Shown: one piece after another, positions 17,374 through 26,404 of the stretch | How the letters are laid out: the number at the start of each line of letters is the position of its first letter | Numbering within the stretch: position 1 is the first letter of the stretch | Assembly: GCA_964441025.1 (NCBI GenBank) | Contig: CAYTXG010000009.1 | Span: 1 to 64,000, forward strand | Reading direction: 5' to 3' | Length of the DNA stretch: 64,000 nt | From: JAAZIN01 sp964441025 | Lineage (GTDB): Bacteria; Bacillota; Dethiobacteria; DTU022 | Made by a program: the position numbers and the translations under genes | The notes under the pieces: model-generated | What the model saw: only the letters and a program-made list of their open reading frames with translations | Told to the model about the DNA's origin: nothing | Database searches by the model: none

Positions 17374-18453
17374 TCAAGGTACGTTTCTGTAGACTTCTTC
17401 AGCCAGGTGGAATCTGTCGCTGATGATCGTGCTGTCCATATTGTCCCTGTACACTGCAATAGGGTCGAGAACATAAAAGGGAACATAATTGAGGCCGTTG
17501 AAAATCTCACGCCCGACAGCCTCCGGCTTCTCACTGCCGGCCAGCTGCATCGCCGCGCCGGCCGCCGCGTCGGCCAGCTTCTCGATGGGTTTGTACACAG
17601 TCATCAGCTGGATTCCCTCCACCACCCTTTGGCAGGCGGATAGATCGGCATCCTGCCCCACCACGTAGACCTCTCCCGCCAGGCGATACTGGGAAAGCGC
17701 CTCAATGACGCCCTCCGCAAGGCTGTCGTTGCCGCAGATAACCGCGTCAACATGTTTGCCCTTATGAAGCAGCTGATCCATGACTGAAAAAGCAAACTCT
17801 TTCATCCAGTTGGGCGACCACTGTTCATCAACAATTTTGATATTGCCGGCGCTGATCCCTTCCAGAAGCACCCGGTCATAACCCGCTTTGATCTGTTCGG
17901 TATTATGATCGCTTGTCGCCCCGTTCACAATCAGGATGTCGCCCCGGGGCACCTTCTGGAGAACAGCGGCGGCCATGAATTCGCCCACTTTCTCATTATC
18001 AAAGGAGATATATAGATCCACATCGGCATTGAAGACAAGGCGATCATAGGCAATCACCTTGACGCCCTGCCTTTTGGCCAGCTCGACGGCAGCAGCAGCT
18101 TTATCCCGGTCATTGGGCACAATGATCAGCACATCGATATCCTGTGCCAGGAGATACCTGACCTGCTCCAGCTGATCCCGGTCGCTGTTGTTGGCATTGA
18201 GGACAATGATCTCGCCCCCCATCTCCTGGACCTTGGCCATGACAATGTCCCGATCCCTGAGCCAGCGCTCCTCCTTCAGCGTCCCCAGGGAAAATCCGAC
18301 GCGCACGGGGCTGTCCTGCTCCCCGACAGGATCCTGTGTGTCGCCGGATATGTACAGGGCGTGCAGCACCACCCCTGCCTTGCAGAGTAGAAGCAGCAGC
18401 AGCAGAGAAAGCAGAATAATTGCGGCTGTTTTCGCACCGGCTCTCCTTTTCAT
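17374..18453 (-). CDS. Membrane-anchored sugar-binding protein (XylFII-like sensor subunit)
   Basis: A 359-residue periplasmic-binding-protein-4 protein with a Leu-rich N-terminal anchor (about 10-30) and no acceptable lipobox (the Cys follows a run of Leu). It shares blocks with the lipoprotein at 15909-17027: EERWLRDRD, IIVPNDRDKA, IAYDRLV, SDHNTEQIKAGYD and VGQDADLSACQ, so it is clearly its paralogue. Its ATG overlaps the stop of the response regulator by 4 bases (ATGA), indicating translational coupling. In clostridia, XylFII is an anchored xylose-binding protein that activates a LytS kinase; the same role is inferred here. It could instead supply a second binding protein to the transporter. 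Confidence 0.85.
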   Translation of the reverse strand: MKRRAGAKTAAIILLSLLLLLLLCKAGVVLHALYISGDTQDPVGEQDSPVRVGFSLGTLKEERWLRDRDIVMAKVQEMGGEIIVLNANNSDRDQLEQVRYLLAQDIDVLIIVPNDRDKAAAAVELAKRQGVKVIAYDRLVFNADVDLYISFDNEKVGEFMAAAVLQKVPRGDILIVNGATSDHNTEQIKAGYDRVLLEGISAGNIKIVDEQWSPNWMKEFAFSVMDQLLHKGKHVDAVICGNDSLAEGVIEALSQYRLAGEVYVVGQDADLSACQRVVEGIQLMTVYKPIEKLADAAAGAAMQLAGSEKPEAVGREIFNGLNYVPFYVLDPIAVYRDNMDSTIISDRFHLAEEVYRNVP

Positions 18454-20048
18454 GGCAGCTGGTCCACTTCTTTCGCCGGGGCGCTGCGGCGGTATTCCGT
18501 GGGGGTCAGCCCTGTGAATTTCTTGAAGATCTTGCTGAAGTAATTTGGATCGCTGTAGCCGACCTCGCGGCTGATCGCCTTGATGCTCAGGGCAGTTTCC
18601 TGCAAGAACCGCTGCGCCTTCTTTATCCTCAAGCCCGTAAGGTAGTCGACAAAATTTATCCCCGTTGTATCCTTGAATATCTTGCTGAAATAATGGTAGC
18701 TCATGTTGACATGCCTGGCCACCTCGTCCAGGGTAATGTCGCCCCGGTAGTTTTGTTCAATAAATTGCGTTGCTTTGAGGACGACCCCCTGGAGATCCCT
18801 TTCCCGGTATTGCTGAAATTCTTCCAGGAAGCCCCGCAGATAATTTGCAAAATCAATTTTTAAACCGGTAATGCTGCCGGCCTTCAAAAGCCCGTATAAT
18901 AATTCGCTTTCCCCCTCCCCCCGCCCGTTACCCCCGCCGGGGATGACCTGCCGGGTCAGAAGATAGAGGGCGATCAGTTTGGCCTTGATCCGGATAAGAT
19001 CGCGCCCGTGGTTTGAATTAAGCCAGGCGAAAAGAACCTCGAACTGCTCCAGCGCTCCCCGGGAATCACCCAGGGTGAGCCGGTGCAAAATCGCCTCCTC
19101 CCTGCCCCGGGGATAGGGTTCGGGCTCCGGCTCGCGGGGGCGGAGATCCTCGTAATGGGTGATCAACCCGCCCCCGGCGCATGCAGCCGTGCTGGCCTCC
19201 CTGTATGTTTCGGTGAAATGATCCAGGCTGTACTTTCTGCCTATACCGATCCGGCATTCACAGCCGGTTTTCTGCACCACCCTTTGGGCAATCTCCAGGG
19301 CGCACTTCCTGGTTTCCTCCGCTCCTGTGAAATCACCTTCGGGGATATATGCGACAATCCGGTCCATCAGCGGCAGCCCGATGAGGCAGGGGATGGCACT
19401 TTTCAGGGCAATGGAGAATCTTTCAAAAGCCTCCCTGCTTTTCAGGCTCTTCATCAGGCTCTCCTCCCTGTTTGCTGTTCCAGGGCAGTCCAGAAAGGCC
19501 ACCATGGCATAACCCTTTGCCAGTTTCATTTCGAATATATCCTCGTAAAATCCCAACTCCTCGGGAAGATCGCTGTTACACAGCCTGGAGTAAATAAACT
19601 GTCCCTCCATGTGCGGCTGGATCCTGCCGATCTGTTCCATCAGGGCTGTCTCTCTTTTGATCCGCTCCCGTTTGGTGCGGATTATGGAGCTTACCTTCTG
19701 AAGCGTTTCAATGATGGAATGCCTGTTTATGGGCTTCAGCAAGTACTCGGAGACGCCCAGCTCAACAGCCTCCCGGGCATACTGAAAATATTCATAGGCG
19801 GTGATGATCACAAAGATAATGTCGCTGCCGCGCTCCTGAAGGTGGCGGATTGCCTCGATCCCATTTATACCGGGCATATGAATATCCATGAACAAAACAT
19901 CCGGTTTCAACTGCAGGGCCCTCTCAATAGCCTCTTTGCCGGACCTGGCCGAGCCGGCTACCTCAACACCGTCAACATACTTTTCCACAACAAATCTGAT
20001 CGAATCGATGACAATTGGTTCATCATCCGCAATCAGAAGCTTGATCAC
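18450..20048 (-). CDS. YesN-type response regulator with AraC DNA-binding domain
   Basis: A 532-residue regulator. The receiver domain starts at IKLLIADDEP, with the phosphoacceptor Asp55 in FMDIHMPG and a signalling Lys in LLKP. A long middle region (about 130-420) with no catalytic motif is typical of YesN proteins. The C-terminus is an AraC double helix-turn-helix (about 430-525), with both GYSDPNYFSKIFKK and the TPTEYR end visible. The GTG at 20048 has GGAGGG six bases before it; ATG 20054 abuts that site and TTG 20066 has none. It overlaps the kinase gene by 26 bases. It probably activates the sugar ABC operon just downstream. Confidence 0.9.
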   Translation of the reverse strand: MIKLLIADDEPIVIDSIRFVVEKYVDGVEVAGSARSGKEAIERALQLKPDVLFMDIHMPGINGIEAIRHLQERGSDIIFVIITAYEYFQYAREAVELGVSEYLLKPINRHSIIETLQKVSSIIRTKRERIKRETALMEQIGRIQPHMEGQFIYSRLCNSDLPEELGFYEDIFEMKLAKGYAMVAFLDCPGTANREESLMKSLKSREAFERFSIALKSAIPCLIGLPLMDRIVAYIPEGDFTGAEETRKCALEIAQRVVQKTGCECRIGIGRKYSLDHFTETYREASTAACAGGGLITHYEDLRPREPEPEPYPRGREEAILHRLTLGDSRGALEQFEVLFAWLNSNHGRDLIRIKAKLIALYLLTRQVIPGGGNGRGEGESELLYGLLKAGSITGLKIDFANYLRGFLEEFQQYRERDLQGVVLKATQFIEQNYRGDITLDEVARHVNMSYHYFSKIFKDTTGINFVDYLTGLRIKKAQRFLQETALSIKAISREVGYSDPNYFSKIFKKFTGLTPTEYRRSAPAKEVDQLP

Positions 20049-21537
20049 AGCCATCCCTCCCGCCAAAACAGGGAATTTTCAAGGTAACCTTTGTCCCCCG
20101 GCCGATTGCGCTCTCAATTTCAATGATATCCCGGATCTCCTCGATATTGTAAAAGAGTCTCAGCCGGCTCACCACGTTAGACACGCCCAACCCGGTGACA
20201 TGGCGGCTCATCACGGCGGGGTCAATACTGGTTAAAAGTGCCCTGATCCCCGCTTCATCCATGCCCGCACCGTTGTCTGCAACTTCGATGAGGATCTTTT
20301 CATGATCGCCCCGGACTGAGAGCGAGATGGCGCCGCGGAGATCCCGGTTGGACAGGCCGTGAATGAAAGCATTTTCCACAATGGGCTGGATAATGGTGCA
20401 GGGAATTTTGACGTCGAGCAGTCCGGGATCGATGTCGGTATGGAATTCAACCCTGTCACCGAACCTGACCTGGATGATGCTCATATATTTCATGACATGA
20501 TCGATCTCTTCCTCAAGGGTGATCGGCTCGTCCAGTTTGCGAAGGTTGTAGCGGAAAAGCTGGGCAACATTACCAATAAACTCCGAGGAGTGATCCGCCC
20601 CCTCCATCATGGCCAGTTGAGAGGCGGCATTCAAAGTGTTGAAGAGGAAATGCGGGTTGATCTGCGATTGCAGCGATTTGAGCTCCGCCTCTTTCAGCAG
20701 GTTTTTCATCTGCAGGTTCTCCATTTCCTGTTCTTTCAACCTTGTCTCCATCTCGGCCTTCTTTTTGATCTCGTCGATGTAGCTTTTTATATTGGCAGTC
20801 ATCTTGTTAAAGGCGCCGGCCAGAATGCTGATCTCATCGTCTTCTTTCCGGACCACCGGCTTTACGTCAAAATTTCCTGCAGCTATTTTATCCGCTGCGT
20901 AGGCCAGCTCCACGATGGGCTTTGTCAGCCGGTACGCAAACAATACAGCCAGTAAAATGTTGAACAGCACTGAAAAAAGGATCGTCAGGATATTCAAATA
21001 GCTGAGATAGGCCATATTCTTGTTAATGGAAGCGTACTGTTCCGAACCTTCGAGCAACCGCCGGTTAAGCAAACTGTTGATATAGAATTTTATGTGGTCA
21101 TCTATCTCCATCACCCTTGTGAAATGGGCCACGTACTCGCTGCCGATACGTCCCCTTTTAGCCTTCACCGCCTGATCCGTCTCCTGAAGAAGGTGGTCGA
21201 TCATGTAACCGATATTTTTCAGCATGAGCTGATCCTGATCGTAAGTTGTTTCCCGGGAAATACTGCCGCCCTTGCTTTCCAGGGAATTGTAGAGCATATA
21301 GTAGTTGAGCAGGGTATCGGAGGATTTGGTGGAGAGATACTTTTCCACTTCCATGACCAGCTCATGGGTATCGTTGCTCAGTTCATTGAGATAAACATGA
21401 CCGCTGATCATTGTATTGAGCCTCTCCAGAACGACCCTGGCATTGTAATATGAGAATACGCTGGTCAGGCCGAGAATCAGAATTGTGACCAGGTAGGAGA
21501 GAACCATCTTCTTCCTTATACCTGACATGCCCATCAT
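20023..21537 (-). CDS. LytS/YesM-type sensor histidine kinase
   Basis: A 504-residue kinase with TM1 (about 12-30), an extracytoplasmic helical region (about 31-178), TM2 (about 180-203), HAMP (about 203-255), a coiled coil, and a His_kinase domain with the phosphoacceptor His296 in INPHFLFN, followed by an HATPase domain with N box VENAFIHG and G box DNGAGM. The extracytoplasmic part is mostly helical and is not itself a sugar-binding fold, which agrees with sensing through the two separate binding proteins encoded on either side. Its ATG overlaps the stop of the upstream binding-protein gene (ATGA). Confidence 0.92.
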   Translation of the reverse strand: MMGMSGIRKKMVLSYLVTILILGLTSVFSYYNARVVLERLNTMISGHVYLNELSNDTHELVMEVEKYLSTKSSDTLLNYYMLYNSLESKGGSISRETTYDQDQLMLKNIGYMIDHLLQETDQAVKAKRGRIGSEYVAHFTRVMEIDDHIKFYINSLLNRRLLEGSEQYASINKNMAYLSYLNILTILFSVLFNILLAVLFAYRLTKPIVELAYAADKIAAGNFDVKPVVRKEDDEISILAGAFNKMTANIKSYIDEIKKKAEMETRLKEQEMENLQMKNLLKEAELKSLQSQINPHFLFNTLNAASQLAMMEGADHSSEFIGNVAQLFRYNLRKLDEPITLEEEIDHVMKYMSIIQVRFGDRVEFHTDIDPGLLDVKIPCTIIQPIVENAFIHGLSNRDLRGAISLSVRGDHEKILIEVADNGAGMDEAGIRALLTSIDPAVMSRHVTGLGVSNVVSRLRLFYNIEEIRDIIEIESAIGRGTKVTLKIPCFGGRDGCDQASDCG

Positions 21538-22559
21538 TTTCCTTTGTCCCGCGCTTCCTGCGGATGTTCCCCGGGTTCATCTTCCTCCAGGTTGTCCCTG
21601 GTGGCGCTGCGTACGCCGGTATCGATAAATGTGGAGGCATTGTTCATTTTCTTCAGATCCACCAGGGCTTTCAGGCTCTCAAAACCCATCGCATAGGGAT
21701 CGCTGATCACTGTTCCATAGATAATACCCATCCTGATATAGTTCAGGATATCATCCATATCCCCGTAGCCGACCACGGTAATCTGTCCAACCCGGTTATG
21801 GCTGACAATTGCCTGGGCGGCGCCCAGGGTGTCCACAGAGTTGAAGGCCAGGATGGCATCAATTTCAGGCCGGTTGAGGATAATGGCCTGGGTGATCTCT
21901 TCGGCGCTCAAGGTGCCCATTTTGGAGATGTAGACTTCGGCAATTTTCATCCCCGGGCAGCCTTTGATGGCGCTCAGAAAACCGTTGATCTTGATATTGT
22001 GACTGGTGCTGTCGAGCTCGTAATCACCGCTGACAATTATGGCAATAGAGGCGGCGCCGCCCGTGGCCTCGATCATCAACCGGGCAGCTTCCCTACCCAG
22101 GACAAAGCTGTTTGTGCCGACAAATGTATGGCGGTCGCTGTTATAATTGTCATTCTCCACCGTCACCACGGGAATACCCCTGGCGTAAGCCCGGTTGATC
22201 AGCTCCGTTGACCCTTCCCCGCCCGATGTATGGGTGATAATCCCGTCCACATTGGCGATGATGGCCATGTCGAGATAGCGAAGCTCCTCATCGGGATTGT
22301 TGAAACGGGGCGCGCAAAATTCAGCGACCACGTTGAGCTCCGCTGCAGCGTCGGAAACACCGCGCTGGACCTCCTTCCAGAAAGGGTCCACGGAATTCTG
22401 ACCGATGAAGAAAAAATGATATTCCGGTTTCAGATGATTGGCCGCAGATTCAAGCGTCTGCAGATAACAGAGAGCCGCACCTGTAACGGCAATCAGCACC
22501 AGAAGTATGCAGATGGCGTATTTCTTGATGAATTGTTTGACCCGGCTGACAACAGGCAT
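21534..22559 (-). CDS. Membrane-anchored sugar-binding sensor protein (PBP4 fold)
   Basis: A 341-residue protein with an uncleaved N-terminal anchor (about 13-32, no lipobox) and a LacI/RbsB-like periplasmic-binding fold: HFFFIGQNSVDPFWKEVQRG, ITHTSGGEGS, VVSGDYELDS, and VVGYGDMDDI. The C-terminal 20 residues are highly charged (EEDEPGEHPQ). It is the first gene of the sensor operon, coupled to the kinase by a 4-base overlap. It is not a close paralogue of the one at 17374-18453, so the operon offers two different ligand-binding inputs. The ATG is preceded by an in-frame stop two codons upstream, and the nearest ribosome site (GGGAG) is unusually distant, so expression may be low. Confidence 0.85.
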   Translation of the reverse strand: MPVVSRVKQFIKKYAICILLVLIAVTGAALCYLQTLESAANHLKPEYHFFFIGQNSVDPFWKEVQRGVSDAAAELNVVAEFCAPRFNNPDEELRYLDMAIIANVDGIITHTSGGEGSTELINRAYARGIPVVTVENDNYNSDRHTFVGTNSFVLGREAARLMIEATGGAASIAIIVSGDYELDSTSHNIKINGFLSAIKGCPGMKIAEVYISKMGTLSAEEITQAIILNRPEIDAILAFNSVDTLGAAQAIVSHNRVGQITVVGYGDMDDILNYIRMGIIYGTVISDPYAMGFESLKALVDLKKMNNASTFIDTGVRSATRDNLEEDEPGEHPQEARDKGK

Positions 22560-22633
22560 GGTTTAGGGCTTAGCAGCTCCCTTTTATATATTGACCCATA
22601 TAGTAAACCTGCCGGAAAGGGAGACACAGGGGT

Positions 22634-22662
22634 ATATTCGATAAAGATACTCTTTTCCCTTG
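22634..22662 (-). promoter_or_regulatory. Sigma-H-like promoter of the sugar-sensor operon
   Basis: Minus-strand CAAGGGAAA (22654-22662, two mismatches), an 11-base spacer and ATCGAATAT (22634-22642, perfect -10). It lies about 75 bases upstream of the first sensor gene. Confidence 0.45.
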
Positions 22663-22863
22663 CGAGCATCCGATAAAAAAGCCCGCGGGTCGAAAATCTC
22701 GTTGTTGAACTTCCTCCGGGCCCTTTCAACCATGACGGGACGTTTTCCAGTTTTGATGCGGATTTTATACCGCCCTACTTATATCGAAGGATGTTTATTG
22801 TGGGGAGGATAATATTTCACCAGAGAAATAAAAAAGTTAACGCGAGTAGTGTTTTTTCTTTTT

Positions 22864-22888
22864 GGGTCCCCGCCCAAGACGGGGACCC
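22864..22888. repeat. Strong inverted repeat at the left edge of the AT-rich block
   Basis: GGGTCCCCG (22864-22872) and CGGGGACCC (22880-22888) form a perfect 9-bp stem with a 7-base loop. It is about 135 bases past the stop of the LeuA-like gene. A T-rich run precedes it on the plus strand, so on the minus strand it is followed by A, not T, and it is not a canonical terminator for that gene. The 464-base gap 22560-23023 otherwise holds only the sensor promoter; base composition shifts to AT-rich near 22780. Confidence 0.6.
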
Positions 22889-23023
22889 AGGAGCCAGCCC
22901 GGTTTCAGAATATTCAAGTTGAAAGGCGAGACCCGGTAGCAATTTTTAACGTGTCGATCGAACAACCGCTGATCTAAATTTACCGATACCAAGAAATAAT
23001 AATCGGTAGTTTTTTTACTTCAT

Positions 23024-24244
23024 TTACAATTCATCCTTCACCTGTTTTACAATATCTACAAATTCATTTTCCGATAGTAGACCATTTTTTTCAAGTGCTT
23101 TGTTTTTAATTTTACCCACAACATCAATTAATTGCTCGCTATTTAATTCATCGGGATAGCCTATTTTGTCCAGCCAAATCCGGACCGAATCAGTTCCACT
23201 GCTTTTACCAAGAACAACTTCCGCTTTCTCTTGGCCTACCAAATTCCAATTTAGAGGAAATAGCTCCAACGGTTTATGATCAATGCAATTTTTAAACCAG
23301 CTTGCTACTATTCCGGCTTCGACATGGTAGATCCTGTCACCAACTATACCCCTGTTGGGTGGTATTTCGATTCCTGTAATCTCTTCCATCATCTTTGCCG
23401 TTTCGTAAACTTTTTCATATTTTAAACCAAGGTCTATGTTATACATGGTCAGTAACGCCAAGGCTATTTCCTCATAAGGGGTGTTCCCGCAGCGCTCTCC
23501 AATACCGGATATGGTAGTGTGGGCGACTTCGACTCCGCAAGATAATGCTAACAGGGTGTTGGCTGTAGCCAATCCAAAATCATTATGAAAATGGGCTTCA
23601 AGCGGTTTTCTGATACGCTTTTTAATGTGTTTCACTAAATAGGGAATCGCATGAGGAGAAAGACCCCCAAAAGTATCAACTAAAGCCAAAGCATCCATGT
23701 GGCCTTCGTTGGCTACTTTTTCAATTAAAGTGATAACCCACTGGAGATTGGCTCTGCTCGCATCAATTGGGAAAAAGACGGTATACAGACCATTTTCTTT
23801 GGCATATTGTGTTGCTTTAACAGAAAGATCTATCGCTTTCTCCAACGACCATCCATAGGCGTTTTTGATAATATGTTCGCTTGCGGGTATTTCAATTACA
23901 ATTCCAGTTACTCCGCAGTCTACCGCTCTTTTAACATCATCTACCATACATCTCCCGAAGGCAAATATTTCCGGGCCCAGGTTGCGCTTGACTATTTCCT
24001 TAATTGCTTTCGTATCCATTTCAGAAACAGCAGGCATGCCGGCTTCGATCCTATGTACACCCACCTTTGCAAGCTGCTCAGCAATTCTTATCTTTTGATC
24101 GTAATTAAAGAGCAACCCGGCCTGTTGTTCTCCATCACGTAAAGAAACATCATGGAGTTTAATTTTCCCCGGAAATTTAAACTCCTCTGTAACTTCCTTT
24201 TCATAATTCCATAGGCTTACAAACCAGTTATCGCTTTCCCACAT
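23024..24244 (-). CDS. LeuA/homocitrate synthase-like acyltransferase (HMGL domain)
   Basis: A 406-residue Claisen-condensation enzyme of the isopropylmalate/homocitrate/citramalate/Re-citrate synthase family, joining acetyl-CoA to a 2-oxo acid. The metal-binding block LHDVSLRDGEQQAG is near residue 30, the metal histidines lie in HFHNDFG (about 210), and the GIGERCGNTP loop follows (about 240). The LeuA C-terminal regulatory domain is absent, so leucine feedback is unlikely; the last 100 residues resemble the linker/subdomain of homocitrate synthases. ATG 24244 is preferred by spacing from AAAGGATG. It is the last gene of the TRAP block. It might be Re-citrate synthase, citramalate synthase or a dedicated catabolic condensing enzyme. 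Confidence 0.82.
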   Translation of the reverse strand: MWESDNWFVSLWNYEKEVTEEFKFPGKIKLHDVSLRDGEQQAGLLFNYDQKIRIAEQLAKVGVHRIEAGMPAVSEMDTKAIKEIVKRNLGPEIFAFGRCMVDDVKRAVDCGVTGIVIEIPASEHIIKNAYGWSLEKAIDLSVKATQYAKENGLYTVFFPIDASRANLQWVITLIEKVANEGHMDALALVDTFGGLSPHAIPYLVKHIKKRIRKPLEAHFHNDFGLATANTLLALSCGVEVAHTTISGIGERCGNTPYEEIALALLTMYNIDLGLKYEKVYETAKMMEEITGIEIPPNRGIVGDRIYHVEAGIVASWFKNCIDHKPLELFPLNWNLVGQEKAEVVLGKSSGTDSVRIWLDKIGYPDELNSEQLIDVVGKIKNKALEKNGLLSENEFVDIVKQVKDEL

Positions 24245-24396
24245 AGAGATCATCCTTTTTTGTTAATAAATTTCGTCCACTATTGTTATTACAAGAAAGA
24301 TATGCCCTGCTTATTTGTTGCCAACAGATTGCATTTTAAATTCCTTATTGCCCGTTGTTTTTTTATCCTCGCCCACATAAAGGAAATAGCACCATG

Positions 24397-25380
24397 TCAA
24401 ATATCAACCTCAATGCCCAGGCCCTTTTCCCTGGAAATATCATACACGAGTTTAAGCACAACAATATCTTCCAATGCAAACCCTACCGATTTAAATAGCG
24501 TAATTTCCTCCGGGCTTACCCTGCCTGGCTTGCCCCCTGATATAACCTCGTGCAACTCAGCATGGAAAGCATCCTCTGTTATCTTGCCCTCTTTCAAAGG
24601 GATCAGAAAATCACCGGCCTCGCCCAAAATCTGTCTCTTTGATTGAGAAACAATTCTAGCCCTGGCTACAATATCTCCCGGTATTTCCCTCGTTGTTGGG
24701 GTTATTGCTCCAATGGCATTGATATGCGTCCCCGGTTTTATATCTTCACTTGCGAACACCGGTTTGGGAGAGCTGGTTGCTGTAATAATAATTTCACTTT
24801 CAAAAACAGCGTCATGCGGGGTTTCGGCAATGATGATCCTCGGTTTTATCTTATTCTGTAATTTATCCCTTATCCGCGATGCTTTTTCGGGGTTATAATC
24901 ATAAACATAGATCACCTCAAGCCCGGGATATACCGTGCCTAAGCCAATTATTTGATACTCAGCTACATTACCCGCCCCGAAAACAGCGGCTCGACTAATA
25001 TTACTTATGGACATATATTTTGTTGCTATCATTGCGACTGCACTGGTTCGTAAATTCGTTAAATGCAACCCATTGGCTATCGCCAGCAGCTCCCCATTTA
25101 AGGCATCGTTAAGCAAGTAAACATAGCGTGTTTTCGGAAGCCCCTTCTTTGGATTACCTGTATAATCCGTGAAACCCTTTGATCCCATCACCCCAAGTTG
25201 AGGCAAATAAGCCTGCATATTAACATAGTAACCATCGTATTCCGTAATTTTTATTGCAGTGCGTGGCGGTACATTTTGTTTCCCCTTGGCAATTTCCTGA
25301 TACGCCTTTTCCAATCCAGGGAGCACATCTTCAATATTAATATGCTTTATAAACTCTGATTCATTTAGCAGCAGCGTCAC
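24397..25380 (-). CDS. Ornithine cyclodeaminase/mu-crystallin family protein, probably ketimine reductase
   Basis: A 327-residue NAD(P)-dependent enzyme. It has the Rossmann block VFGAGNVAEYQ and the substrate-binding NLRTSAVA arginine. Ornithine cyclodeaminase and archaeal alanine dehydrogenase carry an essential Asp in a GxDxPGKxE block. Here the block reads AIGAITPTTREI, so the Asp is Ile and the PGK is lost, as in the mu-crystallin/ketimine-reductase branch (GAxxPxxRE). I therefore infer reduction of a cyclic or linear imine, or N-substituted amino acid formation, not ornithine cyclisation. The GTG start at 25380 follows AGGGAG at ten bases. Part of the AT-rich catabolic run. Confidence 0.8.
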   Translation of the reverse strand: MTLLLNESEFIKHINIEDVLPGLEKAYQEIAKGKQNVPPRTAIKITEYDGYYVNMQAYLPQLGVMGSKGFTDYTGNPKKGLPKTRYVYLLNDALNGELLAIANGLHLTNLRTSAVAMIATKYMSISNISRAAVFGAGNVAEYQIIGLGTVYPGLEVIYVYDYNPEKASRIRDKLQNKIKPRIIIAETPHDAVFESEIIITATSSPKPVFASEDIKPGTHINAIGAITPTTREIPGDIVARARIVSQSKRQILGEAGDFLIPLKEGKITEDAFHAELHEVISGGKPGRVSPEEITLFKSVGFALEDIVVLKLVYDISREKGLGIEVDI

Positions 25381-25521
25381 TTATAAATATCTCCCTAACT
25401 GTATGATATCTAATCGCTGAAACCCGTCTTAACTGCCCGGTCATTTACGATTCAACCTTCTACGCCGTGAAATTAATTTTTACATCTTGCAGTTAAGCCT
25501 GGTCGCGCCATTAGATTAACT

Positions 25522-26316
25522 CTATTTGCCATGCAGGTGATCCATCCCCATCTTTCTACCCAACTCTGCGTAATTGTCATTTAGCTCTCTTTCATATTGC
25601 AGGTAGGGTTTCCAGGGGTATTTCCATTCTCCCTCAAGGTGTCCAAAAGCTTCTACCAAATCGTCTATATCCTCTATAGGTCCGGAAAATATCAATTCAG
25701 TATCTTGCGTGGCTGCAATTCTCCTGTCACCTTGGCAAGGCGAAGCTACCCAGAATTGTTTATGCTTGAGCACCGGTACTACAGAATGAACACACCCTGC
25801 ATGGCCCGAAAGCGTAGTCGTAATATCGCCTCCATCAATCCAGTTTACAGCGATTAATAAATGAGTAAGCTGCGAAGGATCACAATACAGCATAAACATG
25901 TCCGGCATAAAATTGCACATACTCAGTGGCGCTGATACTATTCCCCTGTAAGCGCCCAACTCCATACGCGGGCATGCTTGAGCCCATTCACCTCCAGCTT
26001 CCAATGTCTTCGCCGTCGCAGGATAACGGTTTCGTCCCTCCAGAAATTCTTTTGGAGCCTCTGCCAGACCATACCCTACCACCGGTTCGAAACACCACAT
26101 ATCCTCTTTGAATAGCGCCATCGTTTTGCCTTCCCATCTAGTCATGGCAAAAGCTTGACAGAGATCAAGGTGTTTCCCAATTTCTTTTAATGGTCTGGTA
26201 GCACCCTCAGGAATCTCATTTTCTCCTTTAAGCATTTTGATGGCCATGGGATATGTTTTAAGTCTCAAACTTTGGCTAATGATCTTTGCGTGGCGGTGAA
26301 TATCCTCTAAACGCAT
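25522..26316 (-). CDS. DUF169 family protein
   Basis: A 264-residue protein of the DUF169 family, common in anaerobes and archaea with no assigned reaction. The family pattern of conserved single cysteines is visible (LCQAFAM, DMWCFEP, ACPRM, GHAGCV), along with PLSMCNFMPD and YCDPSQ. Such Cys placement would suit a metal or cofactor site, but this is inference. No membrane segments. The ATG at 26316 has AAGGAAGG upstream. Located between the TRAP permease and ketimine-reductase genes on the same strand, with a gap of about 140 bases to the latter. Confidence 0.8.
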   Translation of the reverse strand: MRLEDIHRHAKIISQSLRLKTYPMAIKMLKGENEIPEGATRPLKEIGKHLDLCQAFAMTRWEGKTMALFKEDMWCFEPVVGYGLAEAPKEFLEGRNRYPATAKTLEAGGEWAQACPRMELGAYRGIVSAPLSMCNFMPDMFMLYCDPSQLTHLLIAVNWIDGGDITTTLSGHAGCVHSVVPVLKHKQFWVASPCQGDRRIAATQDTELIFSGPIEDIDDLVEAFGHLEGEWKYPWKPYLQYERELNDNYAELGRKMGMDHLHGK

Positions 26317-26404
26317 GTTTTGCCTTCCTTAACTTGATATTTATTTTCGGGTCTTTTTAACCAACCTTTCATGTTCATCCTTGATCCAGATCTGCAGACA
26401 TTTT

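Noticed and set aside
20054..20066. Upstream ATG/TTG starts for the YesN-type regulator
   Set aside because: ATG 20054 directly abuts the purine run and TTG 20066 has none; GTG 20048 has correct spacing.
22864..22888. Inverted repeat as the terminator of the LeuA-like gene
   Set aside because: On the transcribed strand the stem is followed by A residues, and it is about 135 bases beyond the stop; listed only as a repeat.
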